This document shows positions 52,994 through 62,786 of a stretch of 64,000 nt of DNA, in pieces (position 1 is the stretch's first letter; the number at the start of each line of letters is the position of its first letter). Origin of the DNA: Diplonema japonicum (lineage: Eukaryota; Euglenozoa; Diplonemea; Diplonemida; Diplonemidae); assembly GCA_964019335.1 (NCBI GenBank), contig OZ025709.1:124001-188000 (forward strand). The letters are read 5' to 3'. The translations under genes were made by a program, and so were the position numbers. The notes beneath the pieces are model-generated. The model saw only the letters and a program-made list of their open reading frames with translations. It did not search any database and was not told the DNA's origin.

Positions 52994-52998
<5 letters not shown>
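52891..52998 (+). ncRNA. Possible small structured RNA ending in a T tract
   Basis: Lies between A36 and a T30 tract. ATGCC..CCC..AAGTAATG (52906-52928) pairs with CATTACTT.GGG..GGCAT (52968-52985), giving about 16 pairs with small bulges around a 40-nt GC-rich loop. A T run directly after could end Pol III transcription. No known family or box A/B promoter recognised; not repeated elsewhere in the window. Confidence 0.3.
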
Positions 52999-53027
<29 letters not shown>

Positions 53028-53293
53028 TATTTCACGACACTCTTGAAAAAATTACTTTCACATACAATTCTTCCCAGTCCTTTTCTCTTTGCTTTGGCAT
53101 TTCACTTTGCTGGTGGGGGTCCAGAATGTTGGTCAACAGGAATCGAATCACACCTCACGAAAAAGCCAAAAAAAAAAACCTCATAGTGAAGGGCCATTAA
53201 TTCAACGTTGGGGGGGGGGGCAGCGTTTCATTAAAGAGCCCTCCCCGAGTGCGTGACGTAATTTCAGAAGAGTGGAACAAAATAAAAATAACC

Positions 53294-53338
<45 letters not shown>

Positions 53339-53430
53339 TATGGGGGAAAGAGGAAGGTTGAGGAACTAGTGAAGAATAATTATACTCGGCGAGCGCAAAA
53401 ACACAAAAGAGGGGGGAAGAAAAAAAATAT

Positions 53431-53500
53431 GAGATAAAAGGAGGCTCCTGTTTTTGGAACGTCCCCCTTGTGTCTATTGGAACGTCCCCCTTGTGCCGCT
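53431..53500. repeat. Repeat family E, copy 2
   Basis: GAGATAAAAGGAGGCTCCTG then TTTTTGGAACGTCCCCCTTG, with the GGAACGTCCCCCTTGTG part duplicated in tandem. Confidence 0.5.
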
Positions 53501-53587
53501 TCAGCTTTTGATGTTCTCCTCTCGTGCCTCATCGGCCTCCCGTGCGTATCCTTCTTCAGCTCTTTCAGGTGGTGCATTACTTCAGGG

Positions 53588-53619
<32 letters not shown>

Positions 53620-54072
53620 GACGTTGTTCGTTTTTCGGTGCTTTTGTTCCCCCCTTGATTTCCTCACTTTCTTTTTTTTTTTTTAAACTCTCTCTCCCCC
53701 TGCTTCCTGACAAGAAAAAAAAAAAAAAAACAAAGAAGAAAAAAAAAAAACAAAGAAGGTTTTTTTTTTTGTTTCAGAACTATACACGCTTCTCCCTCTT
53801 TTTTCTTTCTCCCATCTCTTTTTTTTTCCCCCGCCCCTCTCCCTCTCCAAATTTTTTCCCCTCCACTTTTCCCTTCATGCATCATTTTTTTTAATTCAAG
53901 ATTTTCAAAAAAAAAAAAAAAAAAAAACCAGCCAGAGTATAGAAAAAAAAAAATGAAGAAGGGCACGAATACGGATATCTGGGAAAAAAAAAAGAGGGGG
54001 TGGGGGGGGGGGGAGAGGGTTTAAAAAAAAAAAAAAAGCAGAGTTTACACAATACAAAAAAAAAAAAAATTC

Positions 54073-55203
54073 TCATTCCAGTGCCCCGCCACAGCTTGAT
54101 CCACTCCCCGCGGTACATCCATAGCAGTGGGGTCCCATACCGATTTGCCTGCCGGTGATTTCGTTGAAGTTCGCGATGTCCCAGATGGACACGCGTTGCA
54201 AAGGCGAGGTATCACCAGCATGGCGGCCAAGAGGAAGCTGCAACTGTTGGTTAAAATCGCAATCATGTACATCCCCGTCCCATTTAATCGAAACGGTGTC
54301 GCGGCACATCAAAGAGGCTACGGTAGACGGGTTGAACGAGGAGACCAACAGCGACATATACCCAGCAAGCTTCCCTTCTTTTTTAAGATCGTCAGCGAAC
54401 CGCTTCACAGGAAGGTTTGTAATGGTGAACAACGACGTAAAATGAATACCGAAAACCTCTAAGAGCTTCTCTTTGTAGGCAACTTCCAAAACCTCCTGTT
54501 TCGGCGGGAGAAAGGGTCCCAACGGGTTGTAAACAAGGTTCAGAGTTAAACCGGTTCCTTCTTTACCGTAACCGACGGAGTTTAACTTTTTCAATCCATC
54601 GATGGAAAGATCAAAGACGCCATCACCGCGTTGGGCATCGACGTTATCATGAGAATAACACGGCATCGAAGCTATAACCATTACTTTGTTCGCAGCCAGA
54701 AACTCTGCTGTGTCCTCCTGGCCGTCTAGAGACAGAACTGTAAGGTTGCACCTGTCAATTATGGTCTCAACACCTGCTGCACGTGCTGAGGTCACTAACT
54801 TCCTGAAGAACGGGTTCATTTCAGGAGCACCGCCAGTGATGTCAAGGGTGGTGATGGTGTCGGTTGCTTTGAGAAGTTCAACCAGTCTGTCGATCACCCG
54901 TTCGTCCATGTTCTCTAAAACCCTCGCCGGGCTTGATTCGACGTGGCAGTGGGTGCAGGATTGGTTGCATAAAAGCCCGATATTGACTTGGAGTGTTTTC
55001 GTGTCGATTCTTTGCATCATCCCCAGAAGGCCGTGCTTTTTTAGTGTCTTGTCGAACCCAGGGAGATCTCCTTGGGCGTTGAGCAAGACCTTTTCCCTCT
55101 TGGCGCGCATTCTCTCCTCGCGGTTGCGCAGCCTCTCCAAGATGCCTTCTTTCTTCGCCTCCGTCATCACGCTGCGGAGCCCGCCTCTTACTGCCCTTCT
55201 CAT
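54073..55203 (-). CDS. arsS: ArsS-type arsenosugar-biosynthesis radical SAM protein
   Basis: 376 aa from ATG 55201-55203. Radical SAM cluster motif LQVNIGLLCNQSCTHCHVES (CxxxCxxC) at ~85-100, then TTLDITGGAPEMNPFFRKL, ETIIDRCNLTVL, VIASMPCYSHDNVDAQRGDG, LNLVYNPLGPFLPPKQ, FTSLFTITNLPVKRF, and C-terminal DCDFNQQLQLPLG and HCYGCTAGSGSSCGG (extra Cys likely for a second cluster). These are the signature blocks of the ArsS/DUF3641 family, mainly bacterial and algal. ArsS is linked to adding the deoxyadenosyl group of arsenosugars. The first ~60 residues are a basic extension beyond bacterial members (RRAVRGGLRSVM...), possibly targeting. Probable bacterial origin by transfer (inference). An A-rich leader (A10, G, A3) precedes the ATG; an ACACGCAG acceptor-like site is ~55 bp upstream. 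Confidence 0.9.
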   Translation of the reverse strand: MRRAVRGGLRSVMTEAKKEGILERLRNREERMRAKREKVLLNAQGDLPGFDKTLKKHGLLGMMQRIDTKTLQVNIGLLCNQSCTHCHVESSPARVLENMDERVIDRLVELLKATDTITTLDITGGAPEMNPFFRKLVTSARAAGVETIIDRCNLTVLSLDGQEDTAEFLAANKVMVIASMPCYSHDNVDAQRGDGVFDLSIDGLKKLNSVGYGKEGTGLTLNLVYNPLGPFLPPKQEVLEVAYKEKLLEVFGIHFTSLFTITNLPVKRFADDLKKEGKLAGYMSLLVSSFNPSTVASLMCRDTVSIKWDGDVHDCDFNQQLQLPLGRHAGDTSPLQRVSIWDIANFNEITGRQIGMGPHCYGCTAGSGSSCGGALE

Positions 55204-55301
55204 TTCTTTTTTTTTTTTCTTCTTCTTTTTTTTCCCCCTCCCTCTTTTTTCTGCGTGTATTATTAAGAATGGAAGAGAAAAGAAAAACGGGTGTTGAAAT
55301 A

Positions 55302-55337
<36 letters not shown>

Positions 55338-55441
55338 GAGAGAGAGAGAAGTTGGCGATTTTTATGCACATCCGTTCGGAAGAACGATGGCTCTTTTTTA
55401 TTTGTCTTTTTTTTTTTAATTTATTTTTTTTTTTTTTTTTT

Positions 55442-57346
55442 TTACTTTATCGGTGGCAGTTGTTGCTCGGTTCGTGCAACCAACGGTAGCTTGCAGGGTG
55501 TGTGGAAGCCTTTAGGCAAGGCGCGCTGCGTGCTGCAAAACGGGATCTTGGGGCGCAGCTTTCTCTTAGGAGACACCGCACTCGCATGCGAGACAAGCGT
55601 ATCGAGCCCAAAAACCTCACTGCATCTCTCGTCAGAGAGTGCTTTAGCGAGCTCACTCCAAAGTTCCTCGGGGTCCTTATTGATGGCCCTCCACTTGGTG
55701 ATATCCTCGTTCAAGAGGACGCGTGTTGCTACAGCTTGTTCCTTGCATGTTTTCATGTGGTCTTTGAGTTCTCGGAATATGGTTTTGACAAGCTCGCCTT
55801 TGGGATCGTTCGTCTCGTCACAGAACCGAATCTGGGATTCGCAACTTTCAAGTAATTCCTCTATATCAGTAATGGTGTAGATTAAGGATGAGCACAATGT
55901 CCCGTGTGTGATGAACAGGGGCAGCAAGCAGTCCCCGATTTGGTTTGTTTTGTCTTCGTCCTTGTCATTGAGATCCATGAGGTAGTCTCGCTGAGAGTTC
56001 ACCAGCGACAGAACGAAGGAATGGTAGAACGGTGTCGTGACGTTCTTCACGTACTTGACGCGGAGCTCGTGCCGAGATATTTTGTCTCGAAGCTGGAGGA
56101 GCGTGTCCTCCGCGGTTTGTATCAGATTCTTCATTTCTGAGGATCTCTCTTCTTCGTTGCGGAGCCTGTCCGTTTGTTTCTGCTCGTGGTCCATCAAGGT
56201 TTCCTGCTGCTTTATCTTGTTCTCCGCGATCAGTTTGCAGACCTCGTCCTTGCGGGTCCTGAACGTTTGTTCCAGCTTCGTGATCTCGGATTTGCATAGT
56301 TCCTGTTGTTTTGTGTTCTCCGCGAGAAAATTCTGGCTTTCCTGTAACGCTCGTGCGATTTCCGCCTCGCGTTCCGCGGCCAATTGTTGCAAACGTGTTT
56401 CCGGGACGGACGCCTCCGCGCGTTCCAAAGCCGGGAGCTGCTTTAGTTTATCTTGCAAGGAATCGAGCTCGAGCTGCAGCTGTACCATTGCCGCACCGCC
56501 GGACACCTCGTGTTCCTTAAAGTGGGATTCTTGTTGTGCTTGGGATGCGACGAGAAGTGACAATTCGTGTGTCAGGAGTTGCTTGTCTGCGAGGAGGTCC
56601 TTGATCAACACTGCTTCGTCTTCCATAACTGGGGAGATCTTCTTCTGGTAACCCCTCGGAGCAGCATTATCCGTTATCTCCCAGCACTTATTTGTTGCTT
56701 TCCTGCATGATTCGGCCGAACTTGCTACGACTTTCAGGTGCGCTTCAATACGATCTGCACGGGACTCTAAATTATCGTGGTACGTAATTTTCCTTACAAG
56801 GCCTTCACGGAGGGTTTCCAAGCCCCAGTTGAACTGGGCTCGGTTTCGCCATGTCCACTGTTGGTTCCATCCTTTTTTTCTGTCTTCGTCGGTGTCGGCT
56901 TCGATGAGCGGGCGGTCGTTTTCAATGATCTCTATGGGATTTGAGAGGAGTTTTTGTAGCTCCTTCCAGTCTTTCGCACGCACAGCGTCCTCCTTCATGA
57001 AGATGTTGACAGAGTCTAGTGCGGTGTCCCATGTCGTGTTCACTTGGTTCACAATTTGTAGCGCCAGCTCGTGGTTTGCAAAGGAGTAGTCGGCGGGTTC
57101 CTTGAGATACCCCTCCATGTTCGACACGGTTTCCTCAGCTACCTCTTTGAAAACACTTTTCTTCGGGTCCTTCATTATGGTGTCGAGCTTGGCCTTCAAA
57201 TCCTTCGCCCCTTTGGTGAACTCGCTTTTGTCCCCTTTCTCTTCGTAATCTGAGACCAACCTGTGTGCTCCGACCTTAAGCCTTCTTAGAAGGCCCGGGT
57301 CTGGGTAGGGTTGCGTCATAACTTCTTCGATCGTTGGGGTGCTCAT
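55442..57346 (-). CDS. Long coiled-coil protein, probably cytoskeletal
   Basis: 634 aa from ATG 57344-57346 (MSTPTIEEVMTQPYPDPGLL). Mostly alpha-helical. N-terminal ~180 residues are globular-helical (QQWTWRNRAQFNWGLETLRE). A coiled coil spans ~260-430 (ATRLQQLAAEREAEIARALQ; LIAENKIKQQETLMDHEQKQ; RNEEERSSEMKNLIQTAEDT). A helical C-terminal part follows (FYHSFVLSLVNSQRDYLMDL; LFITHGTLCSSLIYTITDIE) with a short basic tail (SPKRKLRPKIPF). I cannot assign a family; flagellar or spectrin-like structural proteins are possible. An A-rich leader precedes the ATG. Confidence 0.75.
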   Translation of the reverse strand: MSTPTIEEVMTQPYPDPGLLRRLKVGAHRLVSDYEEKGDKSEFTKGAKDLKAKLDTIMKDPKKSVFKEVAEETVSNMEGYLKEPADYSFANHELALQIVNQVNTTWDTALDSVNIFMKEDAVRAKDWKELQKLLSNPIEIIENDRPLIEADTDEDRKKGWNQQWTWRNRAQFNWGLETLREGLVRKITYHDNLESRADRIEAHLKVVASSAESCRKATNKCWEITDNAAPRGYQKKISPVMEDEAVLIKDLLADKQLLTHELSLLVASQAQQESHFKEHEVSGGAAMVQLQLELDSLQDKLKQLPALERAEASVPETRLQQLAAEREAEIARALQESQNFLAENTKQQELCKSEITKLEQTFRTRKDEVCKLIAENKIKQQETLMDHEQKQTDRLRNEEERSSEMKNLIQTAEDTLLQLRDKISRHELRVKYVKNVTTPFYHSFVLSLVNSQRDYLMDLNDKDEDKTNQIGDCLLPLFITHGTLCSSLIYTITDIEELLESCESQIRFCDETNDPKGELVKTIFRELKDHMKTCKEQAVATRVLLNEDITKWRAINKDPEELWSELAKALSDERCSEVFGLDTLVSHASAVSPKRKLRPKIPFCSTQRALPKGFHTPCKLPLVARTEQQLPPIK

Positions 57347-57418
57347 TTTTCTTTTTTTTTTTTTAAATTTTCTCACCCCCCCCTTTTTTTTTGTAAAGTT
57401 GTAAATTAAATTTAATTT

Positions 57419-57460
<42 letters not shown>

Positions 57461-58611
57461 TAGACATGGGGGGGGAAAAATACGGCACTCAGGTTGGAAT
57501 GAGCTTCTAACCTGTGCGGCGCCACCTCTTAGAGATAAAATAAACTCAAATCGGCATGCAGTGGAGGGACATCATATTGGCTCCGCGTAATAGCATGGGG
57601 GAAAAGGAGATAGAAGCAGGGTTTTCTTTTTATTTTGGTTTTATTTTGTTCCTTGAAAACCATAAAAGGGAAAAAAGGGGGAGTTGGAATCGCAGTGCTA
57701 AAGGCCCGATAAGGGCTTTCTTCTCAGAAAGCACAGGAAAAGCAACAAAGAAACACAACAATACACTTTGGTTTTTTTCTTCTTCTTTTTTTCTCTGCCA
57801 GCTTTTTTTTTTTTTTTTCTTGGAAAAACTCTCGTCGGAGTGTATAAAAGTCGTTTCACGAAGAGTTTAAGAATCATCGTTGAAGAAAAAGAACAAGAAA
57901 AGAAAAACACAGAAGGGGAGGGGGGGGGGGGGGGGGGGGGGGGGTCCTCCTGGTCGTTGTCTTTCTTCATACAGCACATTCCTTCTACTTTTTCATTGTA
58001 TCATTTTTTTCTTGGGCAAAAGAAGAAAAAGTTAAAGAGAATGTGCAATCGCGTCAAGACAGGAGAGGAAGTAAAACAAGAAAGAGAGGGAAGCCAGCAT
58101 TCTGAGAAATGGGAGAAACAATAAAAAGAATTGTGACCTAATTTTATTGGGTATGTCACAGTGGACACCCGTGTTAAGCTTCAGAATAAAGAATAACAAA
58201 TGTGACCTTTTTTTGCATCGTTGTCAGCAAACAAACAGAAAACTAGAAAAGATCTACGAAAATAATAAAATAAGAAAAGAAATGGGGCTTTGGTTGCAAC
58301 ACTATTTGGCGTTAAGTGTGCAGCGTAAGAAAACAAAATAAAATAGGAAGCTCTTGTCTATCATAGCCATGCATTGCAGGTTACAAGACGCTTATAGGAA
58401 GAAATAAGAAAAATCCATTAATTCTACCTTGAACCCCCTTTTTTATTACAGTGGTTTCTCCTCCCCTTTTGTGTTGCTTCTTCTTCATCCCACGATGGAG
58501 ACCATCCATTTTACGGAAGAGGAAAGGAGAGAAGAGAAAGAATGAAGGGAGACAACATCATACACACAGTCAATAATATATAGTTAGGAGTGCAACATCA
58601 ACTGGGGGTGC
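57347..58611. other. 1.3-kb spacer, left half of a segmental duplication
   Basis: A38 at about 57420-57458, repeat D copy 1 (57481-57560), then sequence shared with 62763-63743, including a G-rich tract (57913-57944). No coding frame supported. Confidence 0.6.
57481..57560. repeat. Repeat family D, copy 1
   Basis: TACGGCACTCAGGTTGGAAT GAGCTTCTAACCTGTGCGGC GCCACCTCTTAGAGATAAAA. CAGGTT..AACCTG with GAA..TTC forms a hairpin of about nine pairs. Copies at 61392-61471 and (split) 62534-62556 and 62760-62806. Confidence 0.85.
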
Positions 58612-58860
58612 TTACACCTGCCTCTCGGAGGGGAGAGTCTTGCTTGTCTCTCCCATGGCCCAATCGTTGGCACCGTTGACACCATCACCACCGTACTTGT
58701 TCTTCCACCACCACACACCAGCTGCCGCAATGATTGCCAGCACCAGTGCCACGCCCAGCACGATGAGCACAATGGTCAAGGTCTTCTTGTCGCCCCCATT
58801 GCCGCCAGCAGGAGACAGCGTGGGGGAAGTTGTTGCAGGAACAGAGGTGCCTGGCGCAGG
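57541..58860. repeat. Segmental duplication, unit 1
   Basis: Shares its order and most of its bases with 62787-64000: a block ending in GGCATGCAGTGG, then CAGTGCTAAAGGCCCGATAA, the GTGCAATCGCGTCAAGACAG block, TTGCAGGTTACAAGACGCT and the end of an LVIVD gene. Units differ by many small indels, mainly in A/G tracts. Confidence 0.85.
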
Positions 58861-60915
58861 GGTCGCAGGAGAGGCTGTGCGAGGTGCTTCTGTTGCTGGT
58901 GCAGTGGTACGGGGCGCTGGTGTTCTCGGTGAGGGTGTGGGTGGTGCTGGTGTGGAGGGAGCAGGGGTTGCAGGTGCAGGGGTACGCGGGGCGGGTGTCG
59001 AAGGAGCAGGGGTGGGTGGGGCAGGGGTTGCAGGAGCAGGGGTGGGTGGTGCAGGGGTCGCAGGAGCAGGAGTGGGTGGTGCAGGGGTCATTGGAGCCAC
59101 AGTGGGCTCCGCAGTGGGAGGTGCAAGGGTCCCGTTCCACACCTCAATCACAGACATCCCCACCTCCGCCATGTATGCCAGATTCCCCATCACAGCGATG
59201 CCATTGAACGCTGACTTGCTGTACCCGTCGATGAGGGTGGGTGCCGAAGGGTTGCTCACATCAACCAGCTGCAATCCCTCGCTCCCAGAGATGAGTGCAA
59301 TCTCCCCCACCACCTTCACCCCCGTCGCTTGGGGCGTCGCGAAATTCCCGACGATGGACGGCGCCGATGGGGTGCTCACATCGACTATGGTCAGGCCTGT
59401 ACGACCCGCAACATAAATAGTGGTCCCGCTCCCTGTCACCCCTTGTGAGGTGCCGGTTCTCACGTTGCTGATGAGCATGGGGGCAGAAGGAGTTCCCACA
59501 TCGATCAGGGTCAAGCCCCTGCTGCTTACCACATAGGCCGTCGTCCCTGACACAAGCACCCCGTTGCAGCGTGAAAGGTCGTACTTGCCCACACGCTTGA
59601 TGTTGGAAGGGCTGCTGACGTCGAGCACTTCAAAACCATCCGAGTGCGTCCCCACATAGGCCACAGTCCCAATCACATCCATAGAGAGGGCACAGTATTG
59701 ATACTTCCCATTGGTTTCGTACGTCCCCAGAACCCTCGGCTGGTGAGGGGTGCTCACATCGAAGACGAAGAAGTACCGGCAGGAGGCCACGTACACAGTG
59801 CTCCCAACCACCTGCACGGCCTTGGCCCATGTGGCTTCTCCATAGGAGCCCACCACTGTCGGGGCAAGTGGGTTGCTGATGTCCACCACTCGCAAGACTG
59901 TCTTGTCACCGACAATGTATGCAAAGTCCCCAGAAACAGCAACGCCCCTTGTAAAACCACCAGGAGGCTTGAACTCTCCCAGCAGCGTGGGGTTGGAAGT
60001 GGTCCTCACGTCCAGCACCTCGATCCCGTTGCTGGCAACGTAAGCCACGCCGCCCTCAACCTGCACCAGACGGTTCTGCGTTGCAACGCGCTCGCCGAGG
60101 AGCAACGGGGGGTCACTGCTCACATCCACAATCGAAAAGCCTCTTTTACTGCTCCCAACGCCGTTGCAGGCCAGGTACGCCGTGTGGTTCGCAACGTAGA
60201 TATCCATCGTGAGGACGTGCTTGTACTCCAACCTGAAGGAAGGGGACGAGGGGTCCGCCACATCGAAGATCAGGAAGCCGACCCCCGTAGCCAGGTAGGC
60301 GGTGTCGTCGTCGACAAAGATGTTCCCTATATGGTAAGTCAAGTTGGTGCTCAGAGAACCGAGCAGGACAGGGGAAGAAGGGTTGCTGAAGTCGATGATG
60401 TTGAGGTCACGGGTAGCATTGGGTGACGACCCGTCAGGTGCAGTGGTGTAGACTGTGGTGTCCACAACGAAGAGGCTTTCAGCGAAGCTCTCATTGTACT
60501 TGCCAAGGAGCTCGGGGGTTGTGGGGTCGGCCACATCGATTGCAAAGACATCACCCAGATTGGACCGCAGGTAGGCAACACCCCCGGACACCTGCACCCC
60601 GATGCAAGGCTCCGAGTACTGCCCCACCACAGACCCCTTCTGTATGATCTGAAGCCCAGATCCACGATCCGCCACGTAAACAACGTCCCCTGCCACGTCA
60701 ACACCTCTTGCCCCTCCACCGGTCTCCACTCTCCACAGCTCCTTCGTTTCATCGGGTTTCTTCACATCCACTGCAACCAGACCAGAGGCCCCAGCAGCGG
60801 TATAAGCAGTTCCTCCCACAACCTTCAAGCCATAAATGACGTCTACCGCCTTTGTCTGCCCCAACAGTGATAGTTCTGCTGCCACAGACACATAGAGAAG
60901 TGAAAGAAGCACCAT
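58612..60915 (-). CDS. LVIVD-repeat type I membrane protein, paralogue 3, with Thr/Pro stalk
   Basis: 767 aa. Signal peptide MVLLSLLYVSVAAE. LVIVD repeats cover ~20-600 (e.g. GTAYTAAGASGLVAVDVKKP, VVYVADRGSGLQIIQKG, DTAYLATGVGFLIFDVADP, GVAYVASNGIEVLDVRT, TTIYVAGRTGLTIVDVST). Unlike its paralogues it has a stalk of ~100 residues of (T/A)PAPPTPAPAT-type repeats, likely O-glycosylated, before the membrane helix TLTIVLIVLGVALVLAIIAA (~715-740). The cytosolic tail ends ETSKTLPSERQV. ATG 60913-60915 follows TTTCAGAACCAAT, close to the CTCAGAACCTATT in front of paralogue 1, which suggests a shared leader element. Probably a cell-surface or endomembrane receptor/adhesin-like protein; ligand unknown. 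Confidence 0.92.
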   Translation of the reverse strand: MVLLSLLYVSVAAELSLLGQTKAVDVIYGLKVVGGTAYTAAGASGLVAVDVKKPDETKELWRVETGGGARGVDVAGDVVYVADRGSGLQIIQKGSVVGQYSEPCIGVQVSGGVAYLRSNLGDVFAIDVADPTTPELLGKYNESFAESLFVVDTTVYTTAPDGSSPNATRDLNIIDFSNPSSPVLLGSLSTNLTYHIGNIFVDDDTAYLATGVGFLIFDVADPSSPSFRLEYKHVLTMDIYVANHTAYLACNGVGSSKRGFSIVDVSSDPPLLLGERVATQNRLVQVEGGVAYVASNGIEVLDVRTTSNPTLLGEFKPPGGFTRGVAVSGDFAYIVGDKTVLRVVDISNPLAPTVVGSYGEATWAKAVQVVGSTVYVASCRYFFVFDVSTPHQPRVLGTYETNGKYQYCALSMDVIGTVAYVGTHSDGFEVLDVSSPSNIKRVGKYDLSRCNGVLVSGTTAYVVSSRGLTLIDVGTPSAPMLISNVRTGTSQGVTGSGTTIYVAGRTGLTIVDVSTPSAPSIVGNFATPQATGVKVVGEIALISGSEGLQLVDVSNPSAPTLIDGYSKSAFNGIAVMGNLAYMAEVGMSVIEVWNGTLAPPTAEPTVAPMTPAPPTPAPATPAPPTPAPATPAPPTPAPSTPAPRTPAPATPAPSTPAPPTPSPRTPAPRTTAPATEAPRTASPATPAPGTSVPATTSPTLSPAGGNGGDKKTLTIVLIVLGVALVLAIIAAAGVWWWKNKYGGDGVNGANDWAMGETSKTLPSERQV

Positions 60916-61249
60916 ATTGGTTCTGAAAGGTGTTTTATTTATTTTTTATTTTCTTGTCTGTTGAATGCAAAACATGAAAAAAAAGGAAGCGGAAGGAGAG
61001 GGAGAAAGATAGGTTGGTAGGTAGAAGTCGAAAACAAGTCTTGGGGGAAAACAAAAAAGAAAAAAAAAAAAAAGAGTTCCATGTAGCTGCATGCAGATTG
61101 GCATTTCCGTCTTGTTGGCCACTACTTCTGCATGTACTTCCTTCTGTTGCACCTCCTTCGCCACACTGCATTCCCATAGTGCGTGTCGCAGCAAAAAAAA
61201 AAAAAAAAACTCGCCATAGTGCGTGTCGCAGAAAAAAAAAAAAAAAACT

Positions 61250-61373
61250 CGATAAAGTTTCAGTGTGCATGGGGGTGCTCACTGTTCAGGAAGTCACACT
61301 AATCGGCCACCGTACTGCGGTTGCTGTTTGGTGCCTGCGGTGGATGTTTGTCGCGATGAGATGATCGGCATCT
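61250..61373. repeat. Repeat family B, long copy 2
   Basis: CGATAAAGTTTCAGTGTGCA to GATGAGATGATCGGCATCT, with indels relative to 49301-49435; A15 precedes it. Confidence 0.8.
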
Positions 61374-61391
61374 AAAAAAAGAGAAAGAAAA

Positions 61392-61471
61392 TACGGCGCT
61401 CAGGTTGGAATGAGCTTCTAACCTGTGCGGCGCCACCTCTTAGAGATAAAATAAACTCAAATTGGCATGCA
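61392..61471. repeat. Repeat family D, copy 2
   Basis: Near-identical to 57481-57560 including the CAGGTT/AACCTG hairpin. Confidence 0.85.
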
Positions 61472-61559
61472 TTGGTCAAGGTCTTCTTGGCTTCCTCATG
61501 GGGGTGGTTGTTGCAGTGTTGTTATAGTTGTTGTTCCAGGAACAGAGGTGAGCTCGCCT

Positions 61560-62000
61560 TTGCCTGTTTCTCTTCGTCGTTGTCCCATTGTTGATACGGA
61601 TTTACAATGCGGATTTCCACTGCATGAGGACCATCAGGAAAACCCGGAAATTGCTCCCAGAATACCCATTCAGTGTCAGCAAGTGTGTGGCAAAAAAATC
61701 TTGTCGAAAATATTAACGCAAAAGGTGGCACCCACATCAAGTGTTCCCCGCCGGAGCCAAAGATACCTACCCCTCAGGGTGCACCTTCACGTACCAAGGG
61801 TGCACCTTCATGTGTCCTGAAAAGATGCAAAAGGCATGGAATTGCACTGTGTGCAACAAATTAGAGAAAAAACGCACTCAGGCCCTCGTGCAGAGATTGC
61901 AACGTAGCAATGTGCCCTGTGCCCTGTGCCCTGTTTCGATTTTTTTCACACCAACGACACCTTAAAAAACCACCTGAAAACCTCTTGAAAACCACTTGAA
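61560..62000 (+). pseudogene. Decayed piggyBac transposase C-terminus (tentative)
   Basis: Frame-broken fragments read WNCTVCNKLEKKRTQ and then, in another frame, CRDCNVAMCPVPC followed by FRFFSHQRHLK. CxxC...CxxCxxxxCPxPCF..FH is the layout of the piggyBac C-terminal Cys-rich domain. The 7-bp CCCTGTG expansion adds a shift just after it. It differs from the 1808-bp elements, so it would be a separate, older family. Confidence 0.4.
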
Positions 62001-62786
62001 AATAGAAATACGTTTAAATTGGACAAGTCGCATATCTGCGGCACCTCGGACCTTGTGTTCAAAGAACGGCCATAAGTGGTGAAAAAAAATAACCAGCCCA
62101 CCCTGTACGCTGAATAAGCGCTGCTTGCCGAAACCATGGAACCTCCGGATAGCATGTGCCCTTTGCAAGAGTTGTTTCTCTCAAATGCTGCTCTACCACC
62201 AAAGTTTGGGCGCGTCTGGGGCTGAAATGTAGGCCGCTTCGCGCTCCAGAAATGGGGTAGTGAAAATAATATAGGTACACACCCTCTAACTCCGCCCTCG
62301 CCATTTTATTTTTGGTATTTGAACGAAAAGTTCAAATAATCGACTTTTTAGACGAAAAATAGCGGTCATTTATGGGTTAAGTAGAAAAAAAAAAAAAAAA
62401 AGAAGAAAAAAAAAAGGTAGACATGGGGGAAAACGAAATTCGATCCTTTAACATGAATGTGACAAGTCGAACATCGCTCCAGTGTACCCTAAGTACAAGG
62501 GGTGGGGGTGTTTGTAGACAAACGACACATTGGAACCTGTGCGGTGCCACCTTTCAGACATGGCGTGGCTGGGTAGGCATCTTTTTCTTTTGCCGAAGCC
62601 AAATGCAATCCATGTTACCCCCTGTTTTGAAAGGTCTGTTTGTACCTTCCCCGCCACATGGTTTGACACGCGTGACATGGGGAAGTGTCGTTACGCACCC
62701 GGACCCGGCCAAAAGTCTTGCTGCCCCAAACAAAACAAAACAACAAAACAAAAACAAAAATACGGCGCCACCTCTTTGAGATAAAA

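Larger units (their letters stand above)
52785..54072. other. 1.3-kb spacer with a structured element
   Basis: A36 at about 52859-52890, possible small RNA 52891-52998, T tracts, a G10 run near 53210, repeat E (53431-53500) and pyrimidine-rich sequence. No protein gene seen. Confidence 0.5.

Noticed and set aside
52905-52998. Spliced-leader RNA gene (contains ATGTAAGTAATG and a T tract)
   Set aside because: No Sm-site and no repeated gene copies are visible, and no shared leader sequence is known here; kept only as an unspecified structured RNA.
53110-53170. tRNA-like T-loop on the minus strand (GATTCGATTCC)
   Set aside because: The arms around it do not pair and no acceptor or anticodon stem can be drawn.
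51939-57346. Paraflagellar-rod proteins (would point to Euglenozoa)
   Set aside because: Only generic coiled-coil pattern is visible; no specific motif could be matched.
62059-62304. Possible gene on the minus strand (MARAELEGVYLYYFHY...)
   Set aside because: Short, no homology recognised, continues only through frame changes, and sits in a region of repeats and transposon relics.
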